64,000 bases of DNA from Pteria penguin (GCA_035048485.1 CM068580.1:53298975-53362974), one strand, 5' to 3'; counted from the first letter of the stretch, positions 11,421 through 23,030 are shown. Numbers and translations: made by a program. Notes: generated by a model not told the origin, from the letters alone.

Positions 11421-11694
11421 TCCCCTGCTGTTCTGATGCTGTATTTAACATTTACCCTTAATACATTTCTGAAAAAGGACATTTGTTGACCTAATTATAA
11501 GTCATCCTGTCTATACTGTAGAATTAGAATAAATAAGCCGGTTTGTTCACTTTTCCATGCTGACCACGAATGTGTATTATTTGTTAGTGATGCTGCCAAG
11601 CTTCTCACATGATGACAATACAACCATACAGTTAATTAATGTGGCACAGCGCAAAGTGTACCGTATATCATTCTCGGTAATTAACAAGTTATCA

Positions 11695-11938
11695 TCATGT
11701 TAAATTTACATTCTGATTAAGTTTGTATTTTGATATTTTAAAATAACTTAAATTTTGTTATAAACCTAAAGTTAATTATGAATTCGAATCAAAGTATCTT
11801 TCAAGAGTTACTAGGGTTACCACCTTAAGAGTTATATCTATCTCTTGCAAGCGACAAATTCCTTACAAGAGATAAATATAACTCTATAATATCAAAATAC
11901 AAACTTATTCAGAATGTCAGAATGTAAATTTAACATGA
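11695..11938. repeat. Nested inverted repeat (fold-back)
   Basis: Outer arms at 11695-11736 (TCATGTTAAATTTACATTCTG onward) and 11889-11938 are complementary apart from one small insertion. Inside them AGAGTTATATCTATCTCTTG (11828-11847) is complementary to 11866-11885 with one mismatch. Together they could fold as a long hairpin with a second hairpin in the loop. It may be a fold-back element or an inverted duplication. Confidence 0.8.
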
Positions 11939-13578
11939 TTACAGTATAGTTATACATTTTGTGCTGTCTTTATTATTCTAGATTAGTTAGACTGTTACAG
12001 ACAAGTGTTCTATGATAAAACACTTATATACGACAAACGCACTAGCCTTTACATGGCGTATGTTCCAGTCTTGCTTTACTGCACTCTCGTATACAATGGT
12101 AGTTTAGGAATCATAACACTGACACAGATTTTCTATAAGTATTTTAGACATTTATACTCGGACTTCACATATAAGGATTTGCTCTTGATGCACCCTTTTT
12201 ATGTATGGTCCCCGGTATTTTTTGCTCACGATATATCGTAAGAATATTATTTATTAAACACAGTATTGAAGTGGGTTTTATTAGTTCATTAATTATACTC
12301 GATACAAAAGGTTTTATTGCTATGCCCTGGAACAAATTTAATTCCTTAATGGAATCAACAGTGTTGACAGTAGTAAGGTTTACTCTTTGTCGTTTGAAAT
12401 AAAGCCTAAAGATGTCTGGCATGTTTCTCACGGTAGCACACAACTGAGACAGGCTTCTCTCCCTGGCATGTAGGTTATTATAAAGTCACCGGCAATAACA
12501 GTGAGTTCACAACACTAACTAACATTGATTTCACTTTTTCATTATCGGAAATTTGATAGAATACGTTGTTATCCGTGAATAAACTTGTTTTTGAGCACGT
12601 TTATGTATTTTTTAATATTTCCAGTGAAGCCAGAATTCAAGGGAGGGGATTTGCCATCTCAATTGCACTATTATTGAAAATCGTATAACTCTGTAGAAAT
12701 CATATGGGCATTCTTTTGTCATCAAGTGTTTTCCTTGGAACAACTATCGTTAATACATGTACCATAGTCGTACATAATGAATACAAACATTTTACTTACT
12801 CTTTGTCAGTGGTGAAATAATGAAATTATATCATTTCGATAATATTAAAACTGTACATGTATAAGGTATAAAGATTTTAATGTTGGATTCCGATTTATTA
12901 ACAATATTAGATAATACATGATACCTGAAGATTGTAACATAATAGTTCACAGAGTTGAAAGGCGACGCTGTTGTTCACATATTATGAGTACTGGGAGCTT
13001 CTATCATTCTAATCTCTCAGAAACGGACTGTAAACACCGATGGTTATCTCCGCAGAAAATGAGATGTCATAATGACATCATACCGGATATCACATTCCAC
13101 GTATATGTTTTATGTCAGCACGTGTGAAGTTTACATGAGACGCTTCTGATATAATATGCGTTATGGATACTAGTGCAGTTCTTGGTAACTTTTATAAGTT
13201 CTATTGATGAAATGAAAAGTAGCGTCGGGAATATGTATGATGATGTTTCAAATGAACAACTAAATGCAAACTCTTCCGATTCTACTTTTTTCTAGATTTG
13301 TGCTTAATTTTGAATTAATAAATTACAAGCCATTCGAAGTATATAATATATATATAAGAAGAGATAATAACTTGTTACTTACTTTTCTTACTGTTTACTT
13401 TCAGTCTACAGTATGTTCTGTTTACCATGCACAGCAATCATCGACAAATTATTCATTAAATAAAGCTCAAACAACACTATCAATTTTAAGTTTTAGATCT
13501 TCTTAATTACAATTTATATTGTATTAATTGATGCTTAACAACAATGATATGAATGACAAGAATTTTTGTATTCTATAT
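11939..13578. other. No gene seen
   Basis: AT-rich. Open frames at 12005-12241 (plus) and 12165-12443 (minus) overlap and neither has a recognisable domain. Confidence 0.5.
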
Positions 13579-13639
<61 letters not shown>

Positions 13640-13690
13640 TTATGAGGGTGTGTGTGTGTATTTATGAGGGTGTGTGTGTGTGTGCGCGCG
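13579..13690 (+). repeat. (TG)n microsatellite
   Basis: A near-perfect (TG)n run to about 13637, followed by two TATTTATGAGGG(TG)n units and a short (GC)n stretch. Confidence 0.97.
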
Positions 13691-13698
13691 CGCTAGCA

Positions 13699-13789
13699 TA
13701 TATGTCATTTGATAACTTTTGATTTTTCTGATCAAAAGTGATCACATGACAACCGATCAGAAAAATCAAAAGTTATCAAACGACATATA
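13699..13789. repeat. 35-bp inverted repeat with 21-bp loop
   Basis: The arm 13699-13733 (centre TTTGATAACTTTTGATTTTT) is complementary to 13755-13789 with one mismatch. The loop contains TGATCA, as do the inner arm ends. It directly follows the (TG)n tract. Confidence 0.9.
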
Positions 13790-14144
13790 CAACGTACATA
13801 TATGGTTGAGTAAATAATGCACGCACAAGAAACATTAAAACCAATCACGTTTTTCGGAAACAGTAAAAGAAATATCGATCAATTTTTCTTGAGAAAACCC
13901 TGATATTATATTTCATTTTCTGTTAGATCCTCTTGATCGATGCAGATTGTACACATTAAACCCACCAGAATCATTAGCATACCACTGGTTTGCTCAGAAA
14001 TATCATCGCAATGGCACGATGTCACCGTTGGACATCAACACGATAAACACAATATCAAGGCATACTCACTTCGTGCATTTACTTTGTCTTTTCGCAACAC
14101 TACATTGAATCCATGAGCATTGCATTTTGTTTTATTTGGTTTTC

Positions 14145-14520
14145 ATTTTTTTTTTTCAATCCGTGGGAACGGATGCAGGTTTCTTATTTTCTTTTTTTTT
14201 TTTTTTCCTTTTCTTATTTCTTTTTCTTTTACCTTTTTTTTTTTTTTTTTGGGGGGGGGGGGGGGGGGTTGTTTTGATTTTGGGATTTTGGCGGTTGTTT
14301 TTGTTGTTAATTGGTGTATTCTTTCCTTTTATTTTTCCTTAAAGGTGTTTTGGGATTGGTTTTTTTTTCTTTTGGGGGTTTTTAGGGGGATTAATGTTTT
14401 GAGGGGGTCTATTTTGCTATTTATATATTTATTATTAAAATTTCCCTTTTTAATGTTTTTTGGGGTTTTTTCTTTGTTTTTGATTGTTTTGTTAATTTTT
14501 CAAGTTTTCGTCTCGTTTTG
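14145..14520 (+). repeat. T/G-skewed low-complexity tract with T and G homopolymers
   Basis: T runs at 14188-14206 and 14231-14250 are followed by an 18-base G run near 14251. The next 250 bases are almost entirely T and G. Open frames here (Phe/Gly/Leu-rich) are composition artefacts. Confidence 0.9.
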
Positions 14521-14659
14521 AATTTCAATCTGAATTTAATGGGATACGGACTGTTATTTATTTTTGTACGCAAAGTCTGCGGGAACTTAATTTGCCATAA
14601 GTTATGAATCGTTATAATTTAGTGTGTATCGTAAATTCAGAGCGGCAAAAATAGTGTCC

Positions 14660-15618
14660 ATCCCACTGTTAACCCCGTTGGTTGTTCATCCCTTCATACG
14701 GAAACCCGTGTGTTATTCATTCCTCCTTGCGTAAACTCGGTGTGTTTTTCATCACTCCTTGTGGAAACCATGCATGTTATTCATCCCTTCCTACATAAAC
14801 CCTGTATGTTGCTCATCTCTCCCCGTGGAAAGCCATTGTGTTGTTCATACCTCTCTACTGAAACCTCGCGTGTTGTTCGTTCCTCCCTACATAAACCCCG
14901 TATGTTGCTCATCTCTCCTTGCAGAAACCCAGCGTGTTGTTTATCCCTCCCTATTGAAAACCGATGTGTTGCTCATCTCTCCTTGCGGAAACCCCGCGTG
15001 TTGTTCATCACTCCCTGCTGAAAGCCCATGTGTTGTTCATTCCTTCCAATATTAACCCTGTGTTCTGTTCATCCCTCATTGCGTAAAGCCCGTGTGTTGT
15101 TCCTCCCTGCGGAAAACCAGTGGGTCCCTACATCCTACCCCGTGTGGTGTTCATTCTTCTCTACGTAATCCCTGTCTGTTGTTCATCACTCCCTGCTGAA
15201 AGCCCATGTGTTGTTCATTCCTTCCTATATTAACCCTGTGTTCTGTTCATCCCTCCTTGCGGAAAGCCAGTGTGTTGTTCCTCCCTGCGGAAAGCCAGTG
15301 GGTCCCTACATAAATCCCGTGTGTTGCTCATCCCTCCTTGCAGAAAGCCTGTTGTTTATCCCTCCCTGCGGAAAGCCAGTGTGTAGTTCATTCCTCCCTC
15401 AATAAACCCCGTATTTTTTTCATAACTCCCTGTGGAAAGCCCGTGTGTTGTTCATTCCTCCCTACATAAACCCGGGTGTTGTTCATCCCTCCTATAGAAA
15501 GCCCATGTGTTGTTCTTCCCGTCCATGTGGAAAGCCCGTGTGTTGTTCATCCCTCGTTTCGGAAACCCCGTGTGTTTTTTCATCCCTCCTCTTGGAAACC
15601 CCCGTATGTGATTCATAC
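14660..15618 (+). repeat. 32-bp minisatellite, about 30 units
   Basis: Units read GTGTTGTTCATCCCTCC followed by a TGCGGAAA- or TACATAAA-type half and CCCC. The period is 32 bp with substitutions and some deletions. Two half-unit variants are interspersed. Overlapping open frames with CCSSLL-type repeats are not treated as genes. Confidence 0.92.
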
Positions 15619-16187
15619 TATGAAGTAAAGCAGTGAACAGAAATAAGTAATTACTTTTAAAGTGTTTAAACCATGAGAATTTTACTGACTGTTTCTACTA
15701 AAGGCGTCCAAAAAGGGTATCAAGGACACATTTGATTTACACGGATATATATTTACAGGTTTAAACAACATATGAATGCCTAACATTTCATACTCAAAAG
15801 AGTTTGTTATTCAAGAAGATTTCAAGTTAATTACTGAACATGATTAACAATGATGTGTACAACTGAACCATAAAATTGCAAATTATTGTTTATTATTTCA
15901 TATTTAATGTTTATTTCCTTTCATATGATATGTTTAACGATGAGTATAGAAGACTACAATTAATTTCGTATAAGATTATTGTGTATAATTTCATAATGTA
16001 TTACTATTGTTCTTTATCACATGTCATATTATTGCAAACAATAATTTTGTTATATAATTATCAAATAACTTTGTATTATTGGTATCATTCATATGCCAAT
16101 CATTATATGTCATATCGCTCTGCCATTGATCATAATACTGTATATTAATTGATCATTCTTTTACATCATATAATCATTAATTTTTGT
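15619..16187. other. No gene seen
   Basis: Very AT-rich unique-looking sequence. The 90-codon frame at 15876-16148 is Tyr/Ile-rich and has no recognisable domain. Confidence 0.5.
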
Positions 16188-16440
16188 AATATGACCGTCC
16201 GAGGTCAAAGACCGCCGAGGACGGTCATATTTCGTCGTATTCAGTCAATAACCTTTTTATTACATATTTAACCGTCCATGTACAGTTTTAAATTCTATAA
16301 ATCGAAGTATTTTCGTTAATAGTACTGTCCGCCATGTTTGTTTGCGTGCGGTATGACGTCAAATATAAGTAACACGTCACGTAACTTGAAATAGTCCCCG
16401 GGCTGACATGAAGTTTGCGGACATTTATGGCTCTATTCAG
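16188..16440. repeat. Short hairpins in a possible dispersed repeat
   Basis: AATATGACCGTCC (16188-16200) is complementary to 16219-16231. Further on, GGGCTGA near 16400 pairs with TCAGCCC near 16438. A CCATGTTTGTTTG..TATGACGTCA word at 16333-16360 recurs near 25707-25737, suggesting a shared repeat whose limits I cannot define. Confidence 0.5.
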
Positions 16441-16616
16441 CCCGGAAACTTTCTATATAAACTATTGATAAAATTTTCAAAATATGTAATAATCCTCAAT
16501 ATTATATCATAATGCTCAAATATATCATATAATCTTTCAACATACACTAATATCAAATAATTATCTATTATGTTTTCCTTTATTATGACTACTTCTGATT
16601 ATTGATTTATTTTATA

Positions 16617-16911
16617 ACATACATACATACATACATACATACATACATACATACATACATACATACATACATACATACATACATACATACATACATACAT
16701 ACATACATACATACATACATACATACATACATACATACATACATACATACATACATACATACATACATACATACATACACACATACATACATACATACAT
16801 ATATACATACATACATACATACATACATACATACATACATACATACATACATACATACACACACACAACCATACATACATACATACATACATACATACAT
16901 ACATACATACA

Positions 16912-16947
<36 letters not shown>

Positions 16948-17148
16948 TACATACATACACACAAACAAACATACATACATACACACACAAACATACGTAA
17001 GTGTGTGTGTGCGTGCGTGCGTGCATGTGTGCGTGCGTGCGTGCATGTATGCATGCATACATACATACATACATACATACATACATACATACATACATAC
17101 ATACATACATACATACATAACATACATAACATACATACAAACATACAC
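16617..17148 (+). repeat. (CATA)n microsatellite, about 530 bp
   Basis: Long tetranucleotide run of ACAT with interruptions (CACACA near 16857, TATATA near 16940, and a GTGTGTGTGCGTGCGT inversion near 17001-17045). Open frames of 130-206 codons on both strands (YVCM or HTYI repeats) come only from the repeat. Confidence 0.98.
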
Positions 17149-17374
17149 AGGCGGACAGACAGACATATTTCATATAAACTCATCGGCGTTGGAAGCAATA
17201 CAAAGGTATGGCGGTACAAGACCTATATTTTCTAAGCTAATGTTAAATTTCTACGTGAGATGAGATCCTAATTAACACCCCTTCCCTCTTCACTTATTTG
17301 TATGTCTATGATTTTTGTTCTGAAATATGAATGAAAAATTCATTTATTTAAATGTAATAAAGCTAATATTGATT

Positions 17375-17632
17375 AGATGATTGATTGATTATTGTTTTAC
17401 ACTCCGCTATTATTTACGGTGACGGCATCTTCCTGATACATTTCATAAGAATTTAGACCTTTGCACCGGACCCATCCGAAGCAGTGAGGGATCTTTAATG
17501 TGCCACATCTACCTTGACAAGAAAAATTGGTGTTTACTGTCTCAATCGAAAGACAGGCCACCCATGGTGGGAATCGAACGTGGAACCTTTCGGTCACAAG
17601 CCGACCACTTCATCAACTGAGCCACACCGGTT
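17375..17632 (-). mobile_element. SINE A copy, near complete
   Basis: Read on the minus strand: ACCGGTGTGGCTCAGTTGAT (A box region), CACGTTCGATTCCC (B box), GGCCTGTCTTTCGATTGAGAC, GTGGCACATTAAAGATCCCT, CACTGCTTCGGATGGGTCCG, then GATGCCGTCACCG and an AATCAATCAATC tail. A clear target duplication was not found. Confidence 0.88.
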
Positions 17633-17934
17633 TCAGTAAAACTGATAAACATAAAATGTGTTAAAATAGATCTTATTGTTAAGGTTGACGGAGATACGGG
17701 TGATTATAAAGTGTGGCATGTAATATTTGTATGACACTTTTCTTAATATGCAGGTCTTCTTCGCCTGCATTAGATCTTAAATATGCTGAGTCATATTCAA
17801 CAAGATTATAACTGCACCTGTTACACACATTATGAGCTTCCCTCTAGTAACCTCGCTTTGGACAGATAATGATTTCTTTCTTTTCCAGTTTAAAATAAAG
17901 TTTAGCATACAAAATAAGATTACTAATGCATTAC

Positions 17935-18775
17935 GTCCGTGAAAAAGTGTAAAGGTCTGTATCCGTGACAAAGAACACCGGTCCGTGATGTATGGCACCG
18001 AAGTCTGTGACATGCCACCCAGAAGTGGGCGACATGCGATACAAATGACCGTGACAGAAGGCAACAAAATCCTTGACAAATGGCTCAAAGATCCGAGACA
18101 AACGGTACAAAGGTCGGTGGTATAGTGCAAAGAGGTCATGCAAGACACTGATCCGGAACCGAATATTCTGACTAGGAGTCCTTGACATTGTACATAAATC
18201 CGAGGTATATGGTATGTTGTACATACATCCGCGACATATTGTAGAGAGGTTCATTACATATTTTACTAAGATCTGACAAATTGTACAGAGCTCCTTGACA
18301 TATTGTAGAGAGGTTCATTACATATTTTACTAAGATCTGACAAATTGTACAGAGCTCCTTGACATATTGTAGAGAGGATCATTACATATTTTACTAAGAT
18401 CTGACAAATTTTACAGAGCTCCTTGACATATTGTAAAGAGGTTCATTACATATTTTACTAAGATCTGACAAATTGTACAGAGCTCCTTGACATATTGTAG
18501 AGAGGTTCATTACATATTGTGCAGACATATGTGACATATTGCACAGAGATCTGACAGATTGTAAGGAGAACCTTGGCGTATCATACACAGGTCCGTGAGA
18601 CATTATATTGAGGGCCATGTCACATCGTGCAGGGGTCCGTGACTCTTTGTACAAAGATTCCTGACGTATCCTAGAGAGGTTCATAACATATTGTACAGAG
18701 GTGCGTCAATTACTATGCTGAGGTTCATAACATATTGTACTGAGGCGCGTCAATTACTATGCTGAGGTTCATTCG
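17935..18775 (+). repeat. 22-bp minisatellite with 64-bp and 44-bp higher-order units
   Basis: The basic word is about 22 bp, TCCGTGACATATTGTACAGAG. In the middle, four near-identical 64-bp units start at 18252, 18316, 18380 and 18444, with a fifth, diverging, at 18508; each is about three basic words. At the right end two 44-bp units (two words each) adjoin the next array. Confidence 0.9.
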
Positions 18776-18784
18776 AACTTCTGG

Positions 18785-19535
18785 TATATCTAATCAAATA
18801 GATAAGGCTACGTTGTGTCTTATATCTGATCAGACAAATCAGGCTACGTTGTGTCTTATATCTGATCAAACAAATCAGGCTACGTCGTGTCTTATATCTG
18901 ATCAGACAAATCAGGCTACTTCGTGTCTTATATCTGATCAGACAAATCAGGCTACGTCGTGTCTTATATCTGATCAGACAAATCAGGCTACCTCGTGTCA
19001 TATATCTGATCAGAAAAATTAGGATACGTCGTGTCCTATATCTAATCAGACAAATCAGGCTACGTCGTGTCTTATATCTGATCAGACAAATCAGGCTACA
19101 TCGTGTCATATATCTGATCAGACAAATCAGGCTACGTCGTGTCTTATATCTGATCAGACAAATCAGGCTACGTCGTGTCTTATATCTGATCAGACAAATC
19201 GGGCTACGTTGTGTCTTATATCTGATCAGACAAATCAGGCTACCTCGTGTCATATATCTGATAAGAAAAATCAGGCTACGTCGTGTCCTATATCTAATCA
19301 GACCAATCAGGCTACGTCGTATCTTATATCTGATCAGACAAATCAGGCGACGTCGTGTCTTATATCTGATCAGACAAATCAGGCTACGTCGTGTCTTATA
19401 TCTGATCAGATAAATCAGGCTTCGTCGTGTCTTATATCTGATCAGACAAATCAGGCTACGTCGTGTCTTATATCTGATCAGACAAGTCAGGGTGTCTTAT
19501 ATCTGATCAGATAATTCAGGCTTGTCGTCGTGTCT
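18785..19535 (+). repeat. 36-bp satellite, about 20 units, 252-bp higher-order period
   Basis: Units contain TATCTGATCAGACAAATCAG, GCTACGTCGTGTCT and spacer bases, with a period of exactly 36. A variant block (TCGTGTCATATATC, then CGTGTCCTATATCTAATCAG) occurs at 18993 and again at 19245, 252 bp apart, which is seven units. Both strands have long open frames because 36 is divisible by three. Confidence 0.93.
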
Positions 19536-20940
19536 TATCATCAATTCGTATTTATGAACTCTGTCTTATTTAACAGGATTACAACGCCACAGAATTTCAG
19601 CAAGTCAGAGATATGTCATTGTGTACAATGTAGTTTAGAAACTGGCATAAAAATGTAGTTAAAAAGTCTAGGTTATGATGACTATGGCATTTCTTGAAGA
19701 CTCACGATTTCTCAATACTCTTTCGTGACTGTGATACCATGTCACATTTAAGGCTCCGTGACTTACGTTCGGTATAAATTCGTCTGCGTAATTATCGTCC
19801 TGATTTCTCAATACCCTGTATTATGATAATGTAGATTTTAAAGAATTATTTTTAGTAATAGGAATTCATTGTAATAGTAAGCAAATCTCACCTCTGATTA
19901 AAAAAACAAAGAGCAAACAGCACTTGGCGTAGAAGTCATAACACCGCATGGATATTCTTTAAAAAGGATAATCCCACAAAAAGAGATAAGATATGATAAG
20001 TATTCTCTCTTCTAGAATATGTCAATTTCTTGTTGATTTTAATTCCTTCTTCCAGAATTAGGTATCAACATGGTCCGTTCTGATGTCAAAGCTGCATACT
20101 ATAAATTCCATCATTGGAAAAAATTATTCCTCTTGAGAAATTGACACGTAATACAGACATCATGGACATCAAATGGATCTGGAATATTTAAATCCTGTAT
20201 AAACGGCTGTCTATCTATACCGAGGTGGTCCACGGTAGAGGCTACAATGAAACTAATGACGAAATGTTGCAAACCGATACAAGTGTATACAGCAAGTTAT
20301 AAACAACGAAAAAACGCTCCCTCCTGAAGGCGCGTCATCTCAAATACTCTATTAATCAATATGCTAATATTAAAGGCAAATACTACTTGTTTGCTGCTGT
20401 GGAAAGACCAGACCTTTGCCATAAAGTTCCAGTATTTAATGCACTTGTTCTCATACCTTGAAGTTGATTGATTAATGAAAGAATAGTCTCAGATACATTT
20501 ATATTTCGTTCTTGCGTTGTCCCAAGTGTTTCGTCCGAAAGGCGTTGGCGTTGTTCACTCATATAATGTAGCGTAGAAGAATAGCTGGACAGATTGAGTT
20601 ATAATGCTATTGTATTTTAAACAATTAATTGTAAAATAGTAATATTCATCATTAATCAATCGTTTTCATGTGAATGAAATTTGTGCTGGAGCATCGATGT
20701 AACTTGAGAGCAAAGCAATTTATCACACTTTTTGTCATGTGACGTAGGCGATCAAAATATTCACTAACATAGCAGTTCACTCAAAAGTGACGTTTATACC
20801 ACAGAGGCAATGTTAAGTTCATTGTACACGTCCTTGTTAAACGATTGATTGAATGATAACGGAACTCACTATAGCAGTATGACACCAATATGAAAAACTC
20901 AAATATAGCACTTGGGAAGGAGATATGGTATCGTGTCATT
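19536..20940. other. No gene seen
   Basis: A short word CGATTTCTCAATACTCTTTC near 19708 recurs imperfectly near 19800. No coding signal was recognised. Confidence 0.5.
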
Positions 20941-20946
20941 AATGAT

Positions 20947-20993
<47 letters not shown>

Positions 20994-20996
20994 TTG
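20941..20996 (+). repeat. (ATTT)n microsatellite
   Basis: About 13 ATTT units, followed by a GATCGATC/TGATTGAT-rich stretch. Confidence 0.97.
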
Positions 20997-21188
20997 ATCG
21001 ATCTATCGATTGATTGCATGATTGAGTGATTGAACGTCACAACAGGTTCATTTCAATTGCTTTATCACCTGTCTAGTGGGTCGTATATTAAATTTTGCCA
21101 TCTGCAGCGTACTCGGCTGTCTTTATGATTGTCTTTGTCATACGCAAAAGGATATTGTGATTTTGAACTTCGGTTCTACTGTTTGACA

Positions 21189-21472
21189 GGCCTATGTAAG
21201 GACAGAGTTATGTAAGGACAGAGCTATGTAAGTACAGACCAATGTAAGGACAGAGGTATTTAAGGACAGAGCTATGTAAAGACAGAGCTATGTATGGATA
21301 GACCTATGTACGGACAGAGCTATGTAAGGACAGAGCTATGTATTGACAGACCTATGTAAGGACAGACCAATGTAAGGACAGACCAATGTAAGGACAGAGC
21401 TATGTAAAGACAGAGCTATGTAAGGACAGACCTATGTATGGACAGAGCTGTGTAAGGACAGAGCTATGCATG
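21189..21472 (+). repeat. 16-bp minisatellite, about 18 units
   Basis: Units of GACAGAGCTATGTAAG with substitutions. The last unit reads GACAGAGCTATGCATGA and continues into sequence matching the hammerhead-type repeat at 37857-37925 (minus orientation), where TAAGGACAGGGCTATGCATG occurs once. The array therefore grew from inside that dispersed repeat. Confidence 0.9.
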
Positions 21473-21560
21473 ATGGAAATTCTCTTTAGTCTAAGAGTAA
21501 TTTACAAACTTCAGTCACAGTTGATTTTAAAACTTTTGTACATATTGTTTTTCGCTCACA
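21473..21560 (-). mobile_element. Fragment of the hammerhead-type repeat
   Basis: Plus-strand AGAGTAATTTACAAA with neighbouring TCTCTTTAGTCTA and CAGTCAC words matches 37885-37930 (TTTGTAGAGTAATTTACAAA). The ribozyme portion of the unit is not present here. Confidence 0.65.
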
Positions 21561-22435
21561 ATTAATTTAAAAATCTTTGTACATATTGTTCTGCTAGCCA
21601 TTAATTTCGTTTTACTAGCATTCATTTTTGACTGATGTAAAATTGAAACTTGAATTAGACTGGTATTTCACTGGTCTCTACCTGTAATATACTGTCATGC
21701 ATGAAAATGGAAAAGGGAGGGCAAATTTACGTAAATTTAACTTCAGTACTATGCAAATTCGTCAAAACGTCTTCTCTTTTCTCACCAGAGTTCATATGAC
21801 TACCCTTCCATCTCCATTACTTTTTAAATCCTGGACCCGTTGGTGATACAGATGTTTATCATAGTCATGTACTTAAGGTCTGTCCGGCCGCCGTTAGCAC
21901 CAGAACGACGATGTGGTCTGCATAATTACTGAGCTATACAGAAAGATCGCTTCCAAATCAGTGTCACTACAGGTGAATAATCAAATGAAATTCTAACACG
22001 GAACCTGCTACCTCGTGACTCTCTGTTGACACAGATGAATGGAAATTGCTTGTTTTAAAACACATGATTAAGGGTGTGTTATTCCGACAACGATCTGTTG
22101 TAATTATTCTGTCAAAGTGATGTTTGTTTTGTAGAAGTTTTAACCCTCGGGTCTCTTAGACCGATCCAGTGCCGTGACACTGTGGAATACTTGTCAGACT
22201 TAGTTCATATCAAGGATGCAGATATAATATGTATATTACAGTACACAAAAACATAAAAATAAACCGATTTTTTGGTTGTCGTTAGACATAAACTGTACAG
22301 ACTGCGTAAGACAGACTTGTAAAATGTCATGTAATTGGTTTATTTGATCATCAATGCTCATTTTATCAAAGATTAAAATGAATGCAGATTACAACAAAAT
22401 AGCAAATTGTCGTTGTTGTAGTTGAAGAACTAGTA
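21561..22435. other. No gene seen
   Basis: No recognisable domain, array or structural RNA. Confidence 0.5.
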
Positions 22436-22592
22436 ACAACTGCAGTAATAGCAGTAGCAGCAGCAACAGTAGTAGTAGTAGTAGTAGTAGTGGTTGTGCT
22501 ACTGCTGCTGTTGTCTCATTTAGTACGTTTGTTTTCATTTCTCTTAAGTACATAATGTCAAAATTAAATAATTTTTTCTTGAATATTGGCAA

Positions 22593-22624
<32 letters not shown>

Positions 22625-22850
22625 CCATCCTGGGAAACCCAGGGTCTATCCCGCTATTCTATGATTTAAATGTTAGTGCAAAAGACCGTGTGTTTCCAAC
22701 GATGTAGTAGTAGTAGTAAGTAGTGGTGGCGGCGATAGTTGTTCTGCTGCTGCTGCTGCTGCTGTTGTTGTCTAATTTAGTACGTTTGTTCTATTTCTCT
22801 TAAGTACATAATGTCAAAATTAAATATTTTTACTTGAATATTGAGAACAT
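22436..22850 (+). repeat. Trinucleotide repeats with a duplicated ~80-bp block
   Basis: (GTA)n/(CAG)n-type runs at 22440-22515, 22591-22624 and 22706-22765. The block TTAGTACGTTTGTT..TCTCTTAAGTACATAATGTC at 22518-22590 is repeated at 22777-22845, each copy following a CTGCTG..TTGTCT run. The whole looks like a tandem duplication of about 260 bp. A poly-Leu minus frame (22389-22628) is a repeat artefact. Confidence 0.88.
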
Positions 22851-22974
22851 TTTTATGATGCATTATGACATACCAAAACCTTTGTAAGGTTTCAAGGGAC
22901 GTCTATAGTATCAAATTGTACAATCCCGTGGATTCTCTGTTTTAAATATCTATTTATAGGTTAGGAAATCGCCA

Positions 22975-23030
22975 TTTCACAGAGGGCATTCGAACTCCCT
23001 ATCTCGTGAATACATGCAAGTCCTGAACAA
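22975..23030 (-). mobile_element. Possible SINE A head remnant
   Basis: On the minus strand ATTCACGAGATAGGGAGTTC followed by GAATGCCCTC resembles the SINE A head around its B box. The body is not recognisable. Confidence 0.35.

Noticed and set aside
14120..14521. 133-codon Phe/Gly/Leu-rich frame resembling a membrane protein
   Set aside because: It is produced by T and G homopolymers and T/G-only sequence.
14710..15636. CCSSLL-type repetitive frames
   Set aside because: They overlap in several frames over the 32-bp minisatellite and change frame at each deletion.
16599..17219. Long open frames on both strands with YVCM or HTYI residues
   Set aside because: They are direct translations of the (CATA)n microsatellite; all frames are open because no stop occurs in the repeat.
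18750..19514. Repetitive frames (for example SDQTNQATSCLI or RRSLICLIRYKT units)
   Set aside because: The 36-bp period keeps frames open on both strands at once, stops interrupt some units, and no start context or flanking exon is seen.
18785..19535. CRISPR-like array
   Set aside because: Spacers are not unique; the whole 36-bp unit is repeated, and the context is eukaryotic.
22389..22628. Poly-leucine frame
   Set aside because: Translation of trinucleotide runs.
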